This document shows, one piece after another, positions 32,928 to 41,040 of a DNA stretch of 64,000 bases. The position numbers and the translations under genes were made by a program. A model generated the notes under the pieces. That model was given only the letters and a program-made list of their open reading frames with translations. It made no database searches and was not told the origin of the DNA. Location of the stretch: contig CP107208.1 in assembly GCA_025758045.1 (NCBI GenBank), forward strand, positions 3,095,019 through 3,159,018, written 5' to 3'. This DNA is from Oscillospiraceae bacterium. GTDB lineage: Bacteria > Bacillota > Clostridia > Oscillospirales > Ruminococcaceae. Each line of letters opens with the position of its first letter. Positions within the stretch are counted from its first letter, which is position 1.

Positions 32928-33866
32928 ATGAGTTCCATCATTTTACAGGCACATAGTCTGACAAAAAAATACCGGCATACTGTTGCCTTAGATCATATTG
33001 ACTTGCAAATTGAGAAAGGGAAAATCTACGGTTTTATCGGTCAGAACGGAGCAGGTAAAACTACTTTTCTGCGATTGGTTACAGGGCTGGCTTTCCAGAC
33101 CAGCGGTACTTTAGACTTATGGGGAAAGAGTTCGGCAAAAGATTTGCAGGAACAGAGAAAGCGGATTGGCTGCATGATTGAAACACCTGCACTCTTTCCG
33201 GCCATGACAGCTTATCAAAATATGGAGATACAACGCATCCAACGCGGCATCCCCGATAAAGCAGTGATTGAAAAGACTTTGAATATGGTTGGCTTAAAGG
33301 ACACTGGCAAAAAGAGTGTTCGTAATTTTTCTTTGGGTATGAGGCAACGGCTGGGAATTGCAATCGCTCTCTTGAACACGCCAGAATTTTTAATTCTCGA
33401 CGAACCGATCAACGGACTTGACCCTGCCGGGATTGTCGAAGTCAGAAATTTGCTGAAATCCTTGAACAAGGAATATGGTATGACAATTTTGGTGTCCAGC
33501 CATATTTTGGAAGAATTATACCAAACTGCAACAGAATTTATTTTAATTGACAAAGGAAAAATCATTGAAGAAATCTCCGATCAAGAATTGAATGAACGGT
33601 GTAAACGGCATATTGCAATCAAGGCCACCGATCCGCAAAAGGCGCTGCTTGTGTTGGAAGAAAAACTTCATACAGAAAATTTCAAGTTACTGCCAGATGG
33701 GACAATTCGCCTGTACGATTATCTTGATGATTTGGAAAAAGTCGCGGCTGTTTTGTCGGATGCGCATATCCTCGTTACAGGGCTTTCTGTATCCGGCGAT
33801 ACACTGGAAGATTACTTTTTAAGCAAGATAGGAGGTTCAGAAAATGTTAAATCTCCTAAATACTGA
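32928..33866 (+). CDS. ABC transporter ATP-binding protein, module A (BcrA/LanF type)
   Basis: 312 residues. Walker A GQNGAGKTT at 38-46, signature 'FSLGMRQRLGIA', Walker B 'FLILDEPINGLDP' and the H-loop 'VSSHILEEL'. A C-terminal extension (about 220-312) is typical of BcrA/LanF/CprA-type ATPases that expel peptide antibiotics with two small permeases. The AAAGGAGG site precedes the ATG. It overlaps the next gene by 23 bases. Confidence 0.92.
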   Translation: MSSIILQAHSLTKKYRHTVALDHIDLQIEKGKIYGFIGQNGAGKTTFLRLVTGLAFQTSGTLDLWGKSSAKDLQEQRKRIGCMIETPALFPAMTAYQNMEIQRIQRGIPDKAVIEKTLNMVGLKDTGKKSVRNFSLGMRQRLGIAIALLNTPEFLILDEPINGLDPAGIVEVRNLLKSLNKEYGMTILVSSHILEELYQTATEFILIDKGKIIEEISDQELNERCKRHIAIKATDPQKALLVLEEKLHTENFKLLPDGTIRLYDYLDDLEKVAAVLSDAHILVTGLSVSGDTLEDYFLSKIGGSENVKSPKY

Positions 33867-34542
33867 GTTTTATAAACTGTTTCATAGCCGGTACTTTTGG
33901 GGGATTGTGGCATTTAATCTTTTTTTGAGCAGTGTGCTGCTGTTAGACAGTATTGGAGAAACATCCAGTCTATTCTTTGCATCGTTATATAATGTGCCTA
34001 TTTTCTTTTTTCTGGCAATCGTCTTTTCTGCGTTGTTTGTTGGAAATGACTTTGGACAAAGAACGCTGCAATCATATATCTTTGCAGGCCATAACCGAGG
34101 ACAGATATTACTTGCAAAACTGGTCGCCTATCAAATAGCCTGCATGACGATTTTAGCTTTACCATTACTGGTACATGGATTGATTGGAGGGATTTGCTTC
34201 AAAGAAAGCTTCGTGAGTGTTAGCGGCAATCTCTATACCGTTTTGGCAGTTTTGGTTTCTTTATTTGCAATGTGCCTGTTACCGTTTTTCTTTGCTTTTC
34301 TGTTTCGTGATATAGGAAAAACTTTAGCTGTCCCGATGGTTCTCTTTTTCCTGATGATATTCTTGATGAATGGAGATCAGGCACTCTTTATTTCGCGAAT
34401 ATTGCCAATGGGACAGCTCCGACTGATTGCATTACAGCAATTTACCCCATCTATGGTGCAATTTGTTTTCACAGATTTTTTGTGGATATTCATTTTATAT
34501 TTTGGCGCTTATTTGGGATTTAGGCGTTCTAACTTGAAGTGA
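33844..34542 (+). CDS. ABC permease 1, module A (LanE/LanG type)
   Basis: 232 residues with six predicted membrane helices. The N-terminal 'LNTEFYKLFHSRYFWGI' and 'VGNDFGQRTLQSYIFAGHNR' after helix 2 are typical of ABC-2-type permeases of antimicrobial-peptide exporters. It is coupled to the ATPase gene by overlap and lies 16 bases before the second permease. Confidence 0.87.
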   Translation: MLNLLNTEFYKLFHSRYFWGIVAFNLFLSSVLLLDSIGETSSLFFASLYNVPIFFFLAIVFSALFVGNDFGQRTLQSYIFAGHNRGQILLAKLVAYQIACMTILALPLLVHGLIGGICFKESFVSVSGNLYTVLAVLVSLFAMCLLPFFFAFLFRDIGKTLAVPMVLFFLMIFLMNGDQALFISRILPMGQLRLIALQQFTPSMVQFVFTDFLWIFILYFGAYLGFRRSNLK

Positions 34543-34557
34543 CAGGGAGGTATCGAA

Positions 34558-35295
34558 ATGAGTAATCTATTAAAAATGGAAAGATACCAATTATCACATA
34601 ATTTCTTGTATTGGTGTGGCATGGTCGGCATCTTTCTAATTGGCTTTTTTACGGCAGAAACTTATGTCCCGGAAGTTATGGGGACAACCGGCGGGGCTGC
34701 TACTTCCCTTGCGGATATTTTCAACGGAATGGTTTATGACTCTACATTTCTTCTCATTCTGATGTCCAGTATTTTAGCTTTGATTTTAGGACAGGAGTTT
34801 TCTTACCGGACAGTAGATCTTGAAATAACTGCGGGCCATTCCAGAAAATCAATCTTCATTTCAAAGGTAATCACATATTTGATTGCCTTTAACGTCATGG
34901 CTCTTGTTTATCCCATTGCCGGGTGTATAAGAGAATTTTTCAGATTTGGATTTATTGATGGAGGGAACTTTATTTATCAGGCTACTAAGGCGGTTCTATA
35001 CTCTTTACTTTTGAACAGTGCTACTTTTTTCATTGCAATCTGGATTTGCTTTTCACTGCGTAATTCTGCAAAAGCGATTGCTGTTACAGCCGTTACGACG
35101 TTTGTACTTAGTCTTTATCTGGGTTTTGGAATGATGTTGAAATTTCCAGTAGCTTTTTTGCCAACTTATCAAATAAGGGAGGCAGTTACCAGCATAGCAA
35201 TCTTCCAACCATTCCCGATTTTGATTGGAATTGTTTGGGTCGTTGCGCTGTTGATTTTATCATGGTGCAGCTTTCGGAAATGTGAATTAAAGTAG
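34558..35295 (+). CDS. ABC permease 2, module A (LanE/LanG type)
   Basis: 245 residues, six membrane helices. 'LGQEFSYRTVDLEITAGHSR' aligns with the corresponding loop of permease 1, so the two arose by duplication. With permease 1 and the ATPase it should form a heteromeric exporter. GGGAGG lies before the ATG. Confidence 0.87.
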   Translation: MSNLLKMERYQLSHNFLYWCGMVGIFLIGFFTAETYVPEVMGTTGGAATSLADIFNGMVYDSTFLLILMSSILALILGQEFSYRTVDLEITAGHSRKSIFISKVITYLIAFNVMALVYPIAGCIREFFRFGFIDGGNFIYQATKAVLYSLLLNSATFFIAIWICFSLRNSAKAIAVTAVTTFVLSLYLGFGMMLKFPVAFLPTYQIREAVTSIAIFQPFPILIGIVWVVALLILSWCSFRKCELK

Positions 35296-35323
35296 ATTTC
35301 AATTAGAAAACGGAAAGAGGGAG

Positions 35324-36226
35324 GTGTCTAAAATAGAGCTACTGCTATTGATTGTATTTTTGCTGTTGCTTATCTTGCTATTCAAATATCTACAAACAAA
35401 ACGGCAAATCCGCAATCTATCAAAACAGATAGCTGAATTGGTAAATGGCAAATCCGAGAAAATGCTGGACATCTCTTTAATTGACAAAGATTTGGAACAA
35501 CTGGCAGGAATACTAAACCAGTATAACGATAATCAAAGGCAGTTGATTGCCAGTACGCTACGCCACGAGAACTATCTGAAAGAGTCGATTGCAAATATTT
35601 CACATGACCTGCGGACACCATTGACCGTTATACTCGGACATTTACAGCTATTAAGAAAAGAAACTCTGACAGACAGGCAAGCACAGCGAATAGAAACCAT
35701 TTTTCACAAAGCAGAAAGAATGAAAGAATTGGTACAGACTTTTTATGACCTGTCTATTTTGGATGCCGAGCAGATAACACCCCGGCGAGAAGATTTTAAC
35801 CTGTCTAATTTGCTGATAAATCTTATTACAGAGAATGCTCCTGCATTGGAAGCAAAAAATTTATCCCCTGAAATTGATTTGCCGCCCCATTCTGTCTATC
35901 TCAATTCTGATTACAGTATGGTGGAAAGGATTTTACAAAATCTTTTGACAAATGCGATACGTTATTCATCCGGCGACATAAAAATGAGCTTAAAGCAGGC
36001 AAGGGAAAATAGGGCTATTTTCACGATTGAAAATCCGATTGATAGCAAAACCGAAATAAATCCCGCCCGCCTCTTTGAACGATTTTATACAGGGGACGCA
36101 TCCAGACACAACAGTGGTACAGGAGTAGGACTTGCGGTTGTAAAGTTACTGACGGATAAACTGGGCGGAAATGTTTCTGCTGAAATTAAATCCAATGTAT
36201 TGACTGTGACACTCGAAATACAATAA
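35324..36226 (+). CDS. sensor histidine kinase, module A
   Basis: 300 residues. One N-terminal membrane helix (about 5-22), no extracytoplasmic sensing domain, then a HAMP-like linker, the H-box 'NISHDLRTPL' (His94) and an ATPase domain (N-box 'QNLLTNAIRYS', G-box 'GTGVGLAVV'). The start is uncertain: GTG at 35324 is only two bases from the GGGAGG site, while the AUA codon at 35333 has ideal spacing. A short kinase with no sensor loop beside an ABC exporter suggests that signal detection depends on the transporter, as in Bce/Cpr systems (inference). Confidence 0.9.
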   Translation: MSKIELLLLIVFLLLLILLFKYLQTKRQIRNLSKQIAELVNGKSEKMLDISLIDKDLEQLAGILNQYNDNQRQLIASTLRHENYLKESIANISHDLRTPLTVILGHLQLLRKETLTDRQAQRIETIFHKAERMKELVQTFYDLSILDAEQITPRREDFNLSNLLINLITENAPALEAKNLSPEIDLPPHSVYLNSDYSMVERILQNLLTNAIRYSSGDIKMSLKQARENRAIFTIENPIDSKTEINPARLFERFYTGDASRHNSGTGVGLAVVKLLTDKLGGNVSAEIKSNVLTVTLEIQ

Positions 36227-36237
36227 TTTTTCATTCA

Positions 36238-36284
36238 TCTGCCGGACGACGGCAAAAGAAAAAAAGCCGTCGTTCGACAGACAC
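36238..36284. repeat. 47-bp hairpin sequence, left copy
   Basis: Contains ACGACGGC-aaaagaaaaaaa-GCCGTCGT. An inverted copy (44 of 47 bases identical) is at 57312-57358. It lies 11 bases after the module A kinase stop and directly before the broken end of the integrase gene. Confidence 0.9.
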
Positions 36285-36305
36285 TACGGAGAAAAGAAAT
36301 GGGGC

Positions 36306-37466
36306 GTGTCTATGTATGACAGCCAAACGGCGCTGATTGCGAACTATATCAATCCGATCATCGGTGATATGGAGGTACAGGCGGTTACGCCCCGTGCGGT
36401 TGATGGTTATATCCAGACCTTGCAGAAAACCAAGTCGGTGTCTACCAAGACCCGAAAGGCTGTTACCACCTATGTCAGTGACAAGACCATTGAAAAGATC
36501 ATCAAGCTCCTGCGGTGTGCGTTTAAGCAGGCGGTACGCTGGGAAATCATTGCAAGAAATCCCTTTGACAATGTGATCCTCCCGAAAACGGAGTATGCGA
36601 AACGGGATATCTGGACGGCGGATATGATCCGTCTTGCCCTGGACAAATGCACGGACAGCAAGCTCTATGTAGCAATGAACCTTTCCTTTGCATGCTCTCT
36701 GCGTATGGGTGAAATCCTGGGGCTGACCTGGGAGAACGTCCATATTTCCGATGAAGATATTGCTGCGGATAATGCCTATGTCTACATCGACAAGGAACTG
36801 ACACGGGCATCCAAACGGGCGATTGAAACGCTGGGTGAGAAGGATATCTACTACATCTTCACTCCGCTCATGCCGAACACCAGCACAAGAATTATTCTGA
36901 AAAAGCCGAAAACCGATTCCAGTATCCGTAAGGTGTGGCTGCCGAAAACGCTTGCCTACATCCTGCGGGAATGGAAGAAGTCCCAGGACGAGCTGAAAGG
37001 CTTTCTGGGCGACGAGTATCAGGACTTCAATCTGGTGGTGGCACTTCCCAATGGACGGCCCTGCGAGGATCGGATCATCCTCAAAGAGTTTGCAAAGCTC
37101 CGTGAGGACGCAGGGCTGCCGAAGGTGGTCTTTCATTCTCTCCGTCATTCCAGTACCACTTACAAACTGAAACTGAACCACGGCGATCTGAAAGCCACCC
37201 AGGGCGATACAGGCCATGCCGAGATCGACATGATAACCAGTATCTATGCTCACATTCTGGACGAGGATAGAAAGGTCAATGCTCAGAAATTTGAGACAGC
37301 CTTCTATGCCAAGCCTGATCTTCGCAATGTCCGTCCACCGGAGGAACCGGCAAAATCGGAGCCTGCGACCCTGGACCTTGAAAGCCTTGTGGAGCAGCTT
37401 CAGAAGTCGCCGGAGCTGGCAAGTGCGCTCGCAGCCCTGATAGCGGCGCAAGCCCCGGCAAAGTGA
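36306..37466 (+). CDS. tyrosine-type integrase, N-terminally truncated
   Basis: 386 residues from GTG at 36306. The core-binding domain ('YDSQTALIANYINPIIGD') and catalytic domain are intact: first Arg in 'SLRMGEILGL', 'HSLRHSSTT' with His-x-x-Arg, 'TGHAEIDMITSIYAHI' with the His and nucleophile Tyr. The usual N-terminal arm-binding domain (about 80 residues) is missing. In-frame integrase-like codons continue upstream to about 36285 ('HYGEKKWGVS') and then end at the 47-bp hairpin. Arm-type DNA binding is probably lost, so full activity is doubtful. A 66-bp piece of this gene is repeated at 31687. Confidence 0.87.
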   Translation: MSMYDSQTALIANYINPIIGDMEVQAVTPRAVDGYIQTLQKTKSVSTKTRKAVTTYVSDKTIEKIIKLLRCAFKQAVRWEIIARNPFDNVILPKTEYAKRDIWTADMIRLALDKCTDSKLYVAMNLSFACSLRMGEILGLTWENVHISDEDIAADNAYVYIDKELTRASKRAIETLGEKDIYYIFTPLMPNTSTRIILKKPKTDSSIRKVWLPKTLAYILREWKKSQDELKGFLGDEYQDFNLVVALPNGRPCEDRIILKEFAKLREDAGLPKVVFHSLRHSSTTYKLKLNHGDLKATQGDTGHAEIDMITSIYAHILDEDRKVNAQKFETAFYAKPDLRNVRPPEEPAKSEPATLDLESLVEQLQKSPELASALAALIAAQAPAK

Positions 37467-37577
37467 TCCGAAAAATCGAATTAGCAAAACGCAGAATTTC
37501 CTTAGCAAATTTCTGAAAAGCGTTCGAGCCTTCGCAAAACCAAGACTGACCGTGTCGATGCGCGAACCATTGCAGCT

Positions 37578-38423
37578 ATGCTCTTGTCTGATGTGGACCT
37601 CAAGTCCTACACAGACACAGCATACCACAACGAGGAGTTAAAGTCACTCACAAGATACCGGTTTGACAAAGTCCGCGAGAGAGCGAAGCTGAAGCAGTCC
37701 GTTTCTCGGTTGGTCACAATTCTGTTCCCAGAGCTTGAAAAGTTGGTGCCGACATTGCACATGGCGTCAGTTTACGCACTTCTCAGCGAGTTTCCTGGCG
37801 CCAAACAGGTTGCCGAAGCGCACCTGACGCATTTGAAAGCCGTCTTACACGACGCCTCCAAAGGCCGCTACGGGCGAGACATGGCAGTAACACTTCGGGA
37901 TGCCGCCAGATGTTCTGTCGGCTCTGTCATGCCGGCCAAGTCCCTAGAACTGCGGCATACGATTCGCCTGATCCGCGAACTGGATTCCGAAATTCAGGAC
38001 ATTGAAGCTGCCATCCAGACGATGATAGAGGAAATCGCTTCTCCCATTACTACCATTCCGGGCATCGGCGTTCGGATGGGCGCAATGATTCTGGCTGAGA
38101 TTGGGGACTTCTCCCGGTTCGATTCACCGGACAAAATCCTTGCCTACGCCGGGATGTCGCCATCTACCTACCAATCTGGGCAGATGTCACTCACAGGCGC
38201 ATATTCCCACATGGAAAAACGAGGTTCCCGATACCTGCGCTACGCTCTTTACAATGCCACGAAATACGTCTGCCATTGGGACCCAATCTTCTCTGCCTAT
38301 CTTGCCAAGAAGCGGGCTGAGGGCAAGCACTACAATGTTGCGCTCTCCCATGCGGCCAAGAAGTTGGTTCGGTTGATTTATGCCTTAGAGAAGTCCAGGC
38401 TACCCTACAGCAGCGCTGCATAA
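37578..38423 (+). pseudogene. IS110-family transposase, 5'-truncated
   Basis: 281 residues with the C-terminal Transposase_20 domain ('TTIPGIGVRMGAMILAEIGD', 'YAGMSPSTYQSGQ', 'GSRYLRYALYNA'). In-frame codons upstream give 'SLRKTKTDRVDARTIAAM', the end of the DEDD domain, but a TAG at 37503 closes the frame. The first ~100 residues with most acidic catalytic residues are gone. The gene abuts the integrase end (37466) so the left end of the IS, including the bridge-RNA region, is deleted. Confidence 0.82.
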
Positions 38424-38662
38424 GTCCTTTATTCTCATAGGCTCAAGCAGGCGTCCAACAGGGCGTCAGCTTTGTTATACTCTTTTTTGACCGCCTACAT
38501 TTTCCTCACCTTTCCACTCATTTCGGCTTGACTTTTAATAGTTAGTCTTTCACAAAAAAATAAGCAGCCACACACCGTAGTGCATGACTGCTATGTAAAA
38601 AGTTCGGAAAGGATTTTTGCAACCTGATACAATTTTCTGTTCTACAATCTCCGTCATAATAA

Positions 38663-38703
38663 AAATATCTCCATCATTTCAAAAGAGAATGACGGAGATA
38701 TTT
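38663..38703 (-). terminator. terminator of the AAA ATPase gene
   Basis: AAATATCTCC / GGAGATATTT with inner ATCATT / AATGAC; one mismatch; 9 bases past the stop of the minus-strand gene. The remaining 38424-38662 stretch shows no gene. Confidence 0.75.
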
Positions 38704-38711
38704 CACCTTGC

Positions 38712-39908
38712 TTATTCTTGTAGCAACCAATCGGCTATATCGTGAATTTCGATTCCTTCATAGCTATATTGGGGATGTTTGGTTCTGGCAATAATCATTT
38801 TCGGATAAGCGTCTCGAATCTGAAGCAGAGGAGAGCATTCTCTCTCAAATGTTTCCTGCCCGGAAATGTTGTCGCTGACCTGAATATAAATCTTTTCGCT
38901 ACCTCTCTGAGCAACAAAGTCGATTTCCTTTTGATAGAGCTTGCCGACATAGACATCATATCCACGGCGAAGAAGCTCGATACAAACAACGTTTTCATAT
39001 ACTCTGCCATAGTCTATATTTCTGCTTCCCAGTATTGCATATCGAATACCGCTGTCACACAAATAGAACTTTTCAGAGCTTTCAAGGTATTTCTTACCTC
39101 GGATGTCATATCTCTTAATATCATAAAATACAAAAGCATTGCACAAATACTTAATGTACTTGCCGACGGTTACATGATTGGTTGGAGTCTCATTTGCTGT
39201 CAGTAGCTGACTGACCTTATTCGGAGAAGTCAGGTTGCTGATATTATCCATAAGGAACTCGCTCAGACGTTGTAAAACCAAAGTGTCCGGGAGAGTATAT
39301 TTCTGTACCAAATCCCTTGTAACAATCGTTTCGTAGACCTCTTTGATATAGTTTGTTCTGTCTTTTTCGGTTCTATAAGCATAGGAACCTGCTAAACCGC
39401 CCTTGATAGCGTACTCATCAAAGAGCTTATCTTTGTCACTAATATCATCATAATACTGGCAATATTCCTGGAAGCTGAAAGGAAACACATGAATTTCAAT
39501 ATAGCGTCCGGTAAACAGAGTTGCCAGATCTGCACTCAACAGGAAAGCATTAGAGCCTGTTACATAGATGTCGTATTTTCCCTTAGAGTACAGGCTATTG
39601 ATTGCCAACTCAAACTTGGGACACATCTGAACCTCGTCTACAAACAGGTAGTTCGTTTTTCCTTCCTGATAATGTTCTTCCACATAGGCGTGTAAGGCAT
39701 GGTATTCCTTGATTTCTTCATACGCCAAATCCATGAAGTCGATGAAGATAATATTGATGTTTTCAAAATTGCTTTTCAGATACGCAATATACGCCTGCAT
39801 CAATTTGGACTTACCAGATCGACGAATGCCCGTGATGATCTTGATGTCAGGAGTACCATTCAGTTCAATGATTCTATCGAGATATTTTGCTCTCGTGATT
39901 GTTTTCAT
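38712..39908 (-). CDS. AAA ATPase with DUF4143 domain
   Basis: 398 residues. 'IITGIRRSGKSKLM' is the Walker A motif (about residues 22-35), 'NYLFVDEVQMC' is Walker B and 'YVTGSNAFLLS' sensor 1. A C-terminal DUF4143 domain (about 200-350) ends with a PD-(D/E)xK-like 'KEIDFVAQRGSEKIYIQVS', as in nuclease-related domains. The start at 39908 has GCGGGTGA upstream. Such ATPases are frequent on mobile elements and in gut genomes, and their role is not established. It has its own promoter and terminator and is a stand-alone cargo gene. Confidence 0.88.
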   Translation of the reverse strand: MKTITRAKYLDRIIELNGTPDIKIITGIRRSGKSKLMQAYIAYLKSNFENINIIFIDFMDLAYEEIKEYHALHAYVEEHYQEGKTNYLFVDEVQMCPKFELAINSLYSKGKYDIYVTGSNAFLLSADLATLFTGRYIEIHVFPFSFQEYCQYYDDISDKDKLFDEYAIKGGLAGSYAYRTEKDRTNYIKEVYETIVTRDLVQKYTLPDTLVLQRLSEFLMDNISNLTSPNKVSQLLTANETPTNHVTVGKYIKYLCNAFVFYDIKRYDIRGKKYLESSEKFYLCDSGIRYAILGSRNIDYGRVYENVVCIELLRRGYDVYVGKLYQKEIDFVAQRGSEKIYIQVSDNISGQETFERECSPLLQIRDAYPKMIIARTKHPQYSYEGIEIHDIADWLLQE

Positions 39909-39969
39909 ATAGTCACCCGCTTTCAAAAATTGAAGTTTTTTCATTTCTCGAAACCGCTTCGCTGTACTT

Positions 39970-39998
39970 ATTATACTGTCTGCTAATAGTATATGCAA
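39970..39998 (-). promoter_or_regulatory. promoter of the AAA ATPase gene
   Basis: TTGCAT (39993-39998), 17-bp spacer, TATAAT (39970-39975), minus strand. Confidence 0.8.
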
Positions 39999-40095
39999 GA
40001 TGTCACTTTCAAAAACGCAAATTTTTTTATTTTTTGAAAGCGGAAACTATGTAAAGGCAACCCGAAGGCTGCCCCAGGCATCAAGCCTATCCTGT

Positions 40096-40779
40096 TTACA
40101 CAGGTTCATTATCATCTTCATCGACGGAGCTATCTTCATCGTCGTCCTCAAACTCCGGATCGTACCCATAGTCCTCGTCATCGTCCACATAATCAGCATC
40201 TGGGTCAGGCTTTGCCGCTTCCTGTGCCTTCTTCTTTTCCTGGACTTTCTTAAATACGAAGAATCCACCACCACAGGCAAGCACAATCAGAGTAAGAATC
40301 GCCGGGAGCATATTTGTGGATTTCGGCTTTTCCTCCGGTGTCGGTTCTGTAATTTCAGGAACTGTTTCAACTACTTCCGGCTTTGTTTCCTCAACCGGCT
40401 TGGTGAACTCTGCAACTTCTTCCTCGTCCATCAGCTTGAGCAGGTCGGCTTCATCCACCTGATTCAGAAAATGCACGGTTTCCTCGCCCTTATCATCACG
40501 GTCAATGATGATATAGAAGTAGTTTCCGTTTTTGGTTACAGCGGTAATGAACTGCTTTCCGCTTTTCGTAGGCGAGCCAGCGTCATCAACCAAAGTCAGA
40601 TTGCCGTCGGGAGTAAGCGGTAGCATCGGCTCCTCCGGCTCTGTTTCGGGAACTTTTTCTTCGACCGCAGGTTCTTCAGTCGCTACGCTTTCATCTACAT
40701 AGGCAAATGCCGTTGTAGAAAACACGCCAAAACACATTGCACACGCCAGCAATGCGGCTCCAATTTTCTTAAATCTCAT
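40096..40779 (-). CDS. DUF4366 conjugation-module membrane protein
   Basis: 227 residues. A signal peptide (1-25, ending 'STTAFAY') is followed by an acidic extracellular region with a small folded core ('FITAVTKNGNYFYIIIDRDD'). A membrane helix lies near 155-175 and the tail is extremely acidic (about 195-227). DUF4366 proteins belong to the Tn1549/CTn-type conjugation module and follow DUF4315 genes. The start at 40779 is set by GAGGAGGAA; it overlaps DUF4315 by 11 bases. Probably a surface component of the transfer apparatus (inference). Confidence 0.85.
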   Translation of the reverse strand: MRFKKIGAALLACAMCFGVFSTTAFAYVDESVATEEPAVEEKVPETEPEEPMLPLTPDGNLTLVDDAGSPTKSGKQFITAVTKNGNYFYIIIDRDDKGEETVHFLNQVDEADLLKLMDEEEVAEFTKPVEETKPEVVETVPEITEPTPEEKPKSTNMLPAILTLIVLACGGGFFVFKKVQEKKKAQEAAKPDPDADYVDDDEDYGYDPEFEDDDEDSSVDEDDNEPV

Positions 40780-41026
40780 TCTGCGTTTCCTCCTCATTCA
40801 TAGTATTGATCGTATCAGGCTTCGGAGCCATATCCGCAGCAAACATACGGAGCAGCTCGGAAAGCTGTTCGGGATTCAGGTTCGCAGCATGAACCATCTC
40901 ATGGATTTCGGAATTTTCCTCCTCACGGTATCTGCGTTCCAGGTCTTTCACCTTAGCATCCCATTCTGCCCGTTTCTTACGGGCTTTTTCAAGGTCTGCA
41001 CCTATTCTGTCTAACTTGGCACTCAA
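40769..41026 (-). CDS. DUF4315 small coiled-coil protein
   Basis: 85 residues. A long charged helix at 3-45 ('DRIGADLEKARKKRAEWDAK') and a short C-terminal part ('NPEQLSELLRMFAADM'). It is a standard small gene of clostridial conjugation modules, between the NlpC/P60 hydrolase and DUF4366. Its function is unknown. Confidence 0.87.
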   Translation of the reverse strand: MSAKLDRIGADLEKARKKRAEWDAKVKDLERRYREEENSEIHEMVHAANLNPEQLSELLRMFAADMAPKPDTINTMNEEETQNEI

Positions 41027-41040
41027 TCGCCATCCCTCCT

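Noticed and set aside
36231..37628. Minus-strand frame of 465 codons opposite the integrase
   Set aside because: Antisense of a conserved integrase; its Arg/Cys-rich text has no family resemblance.
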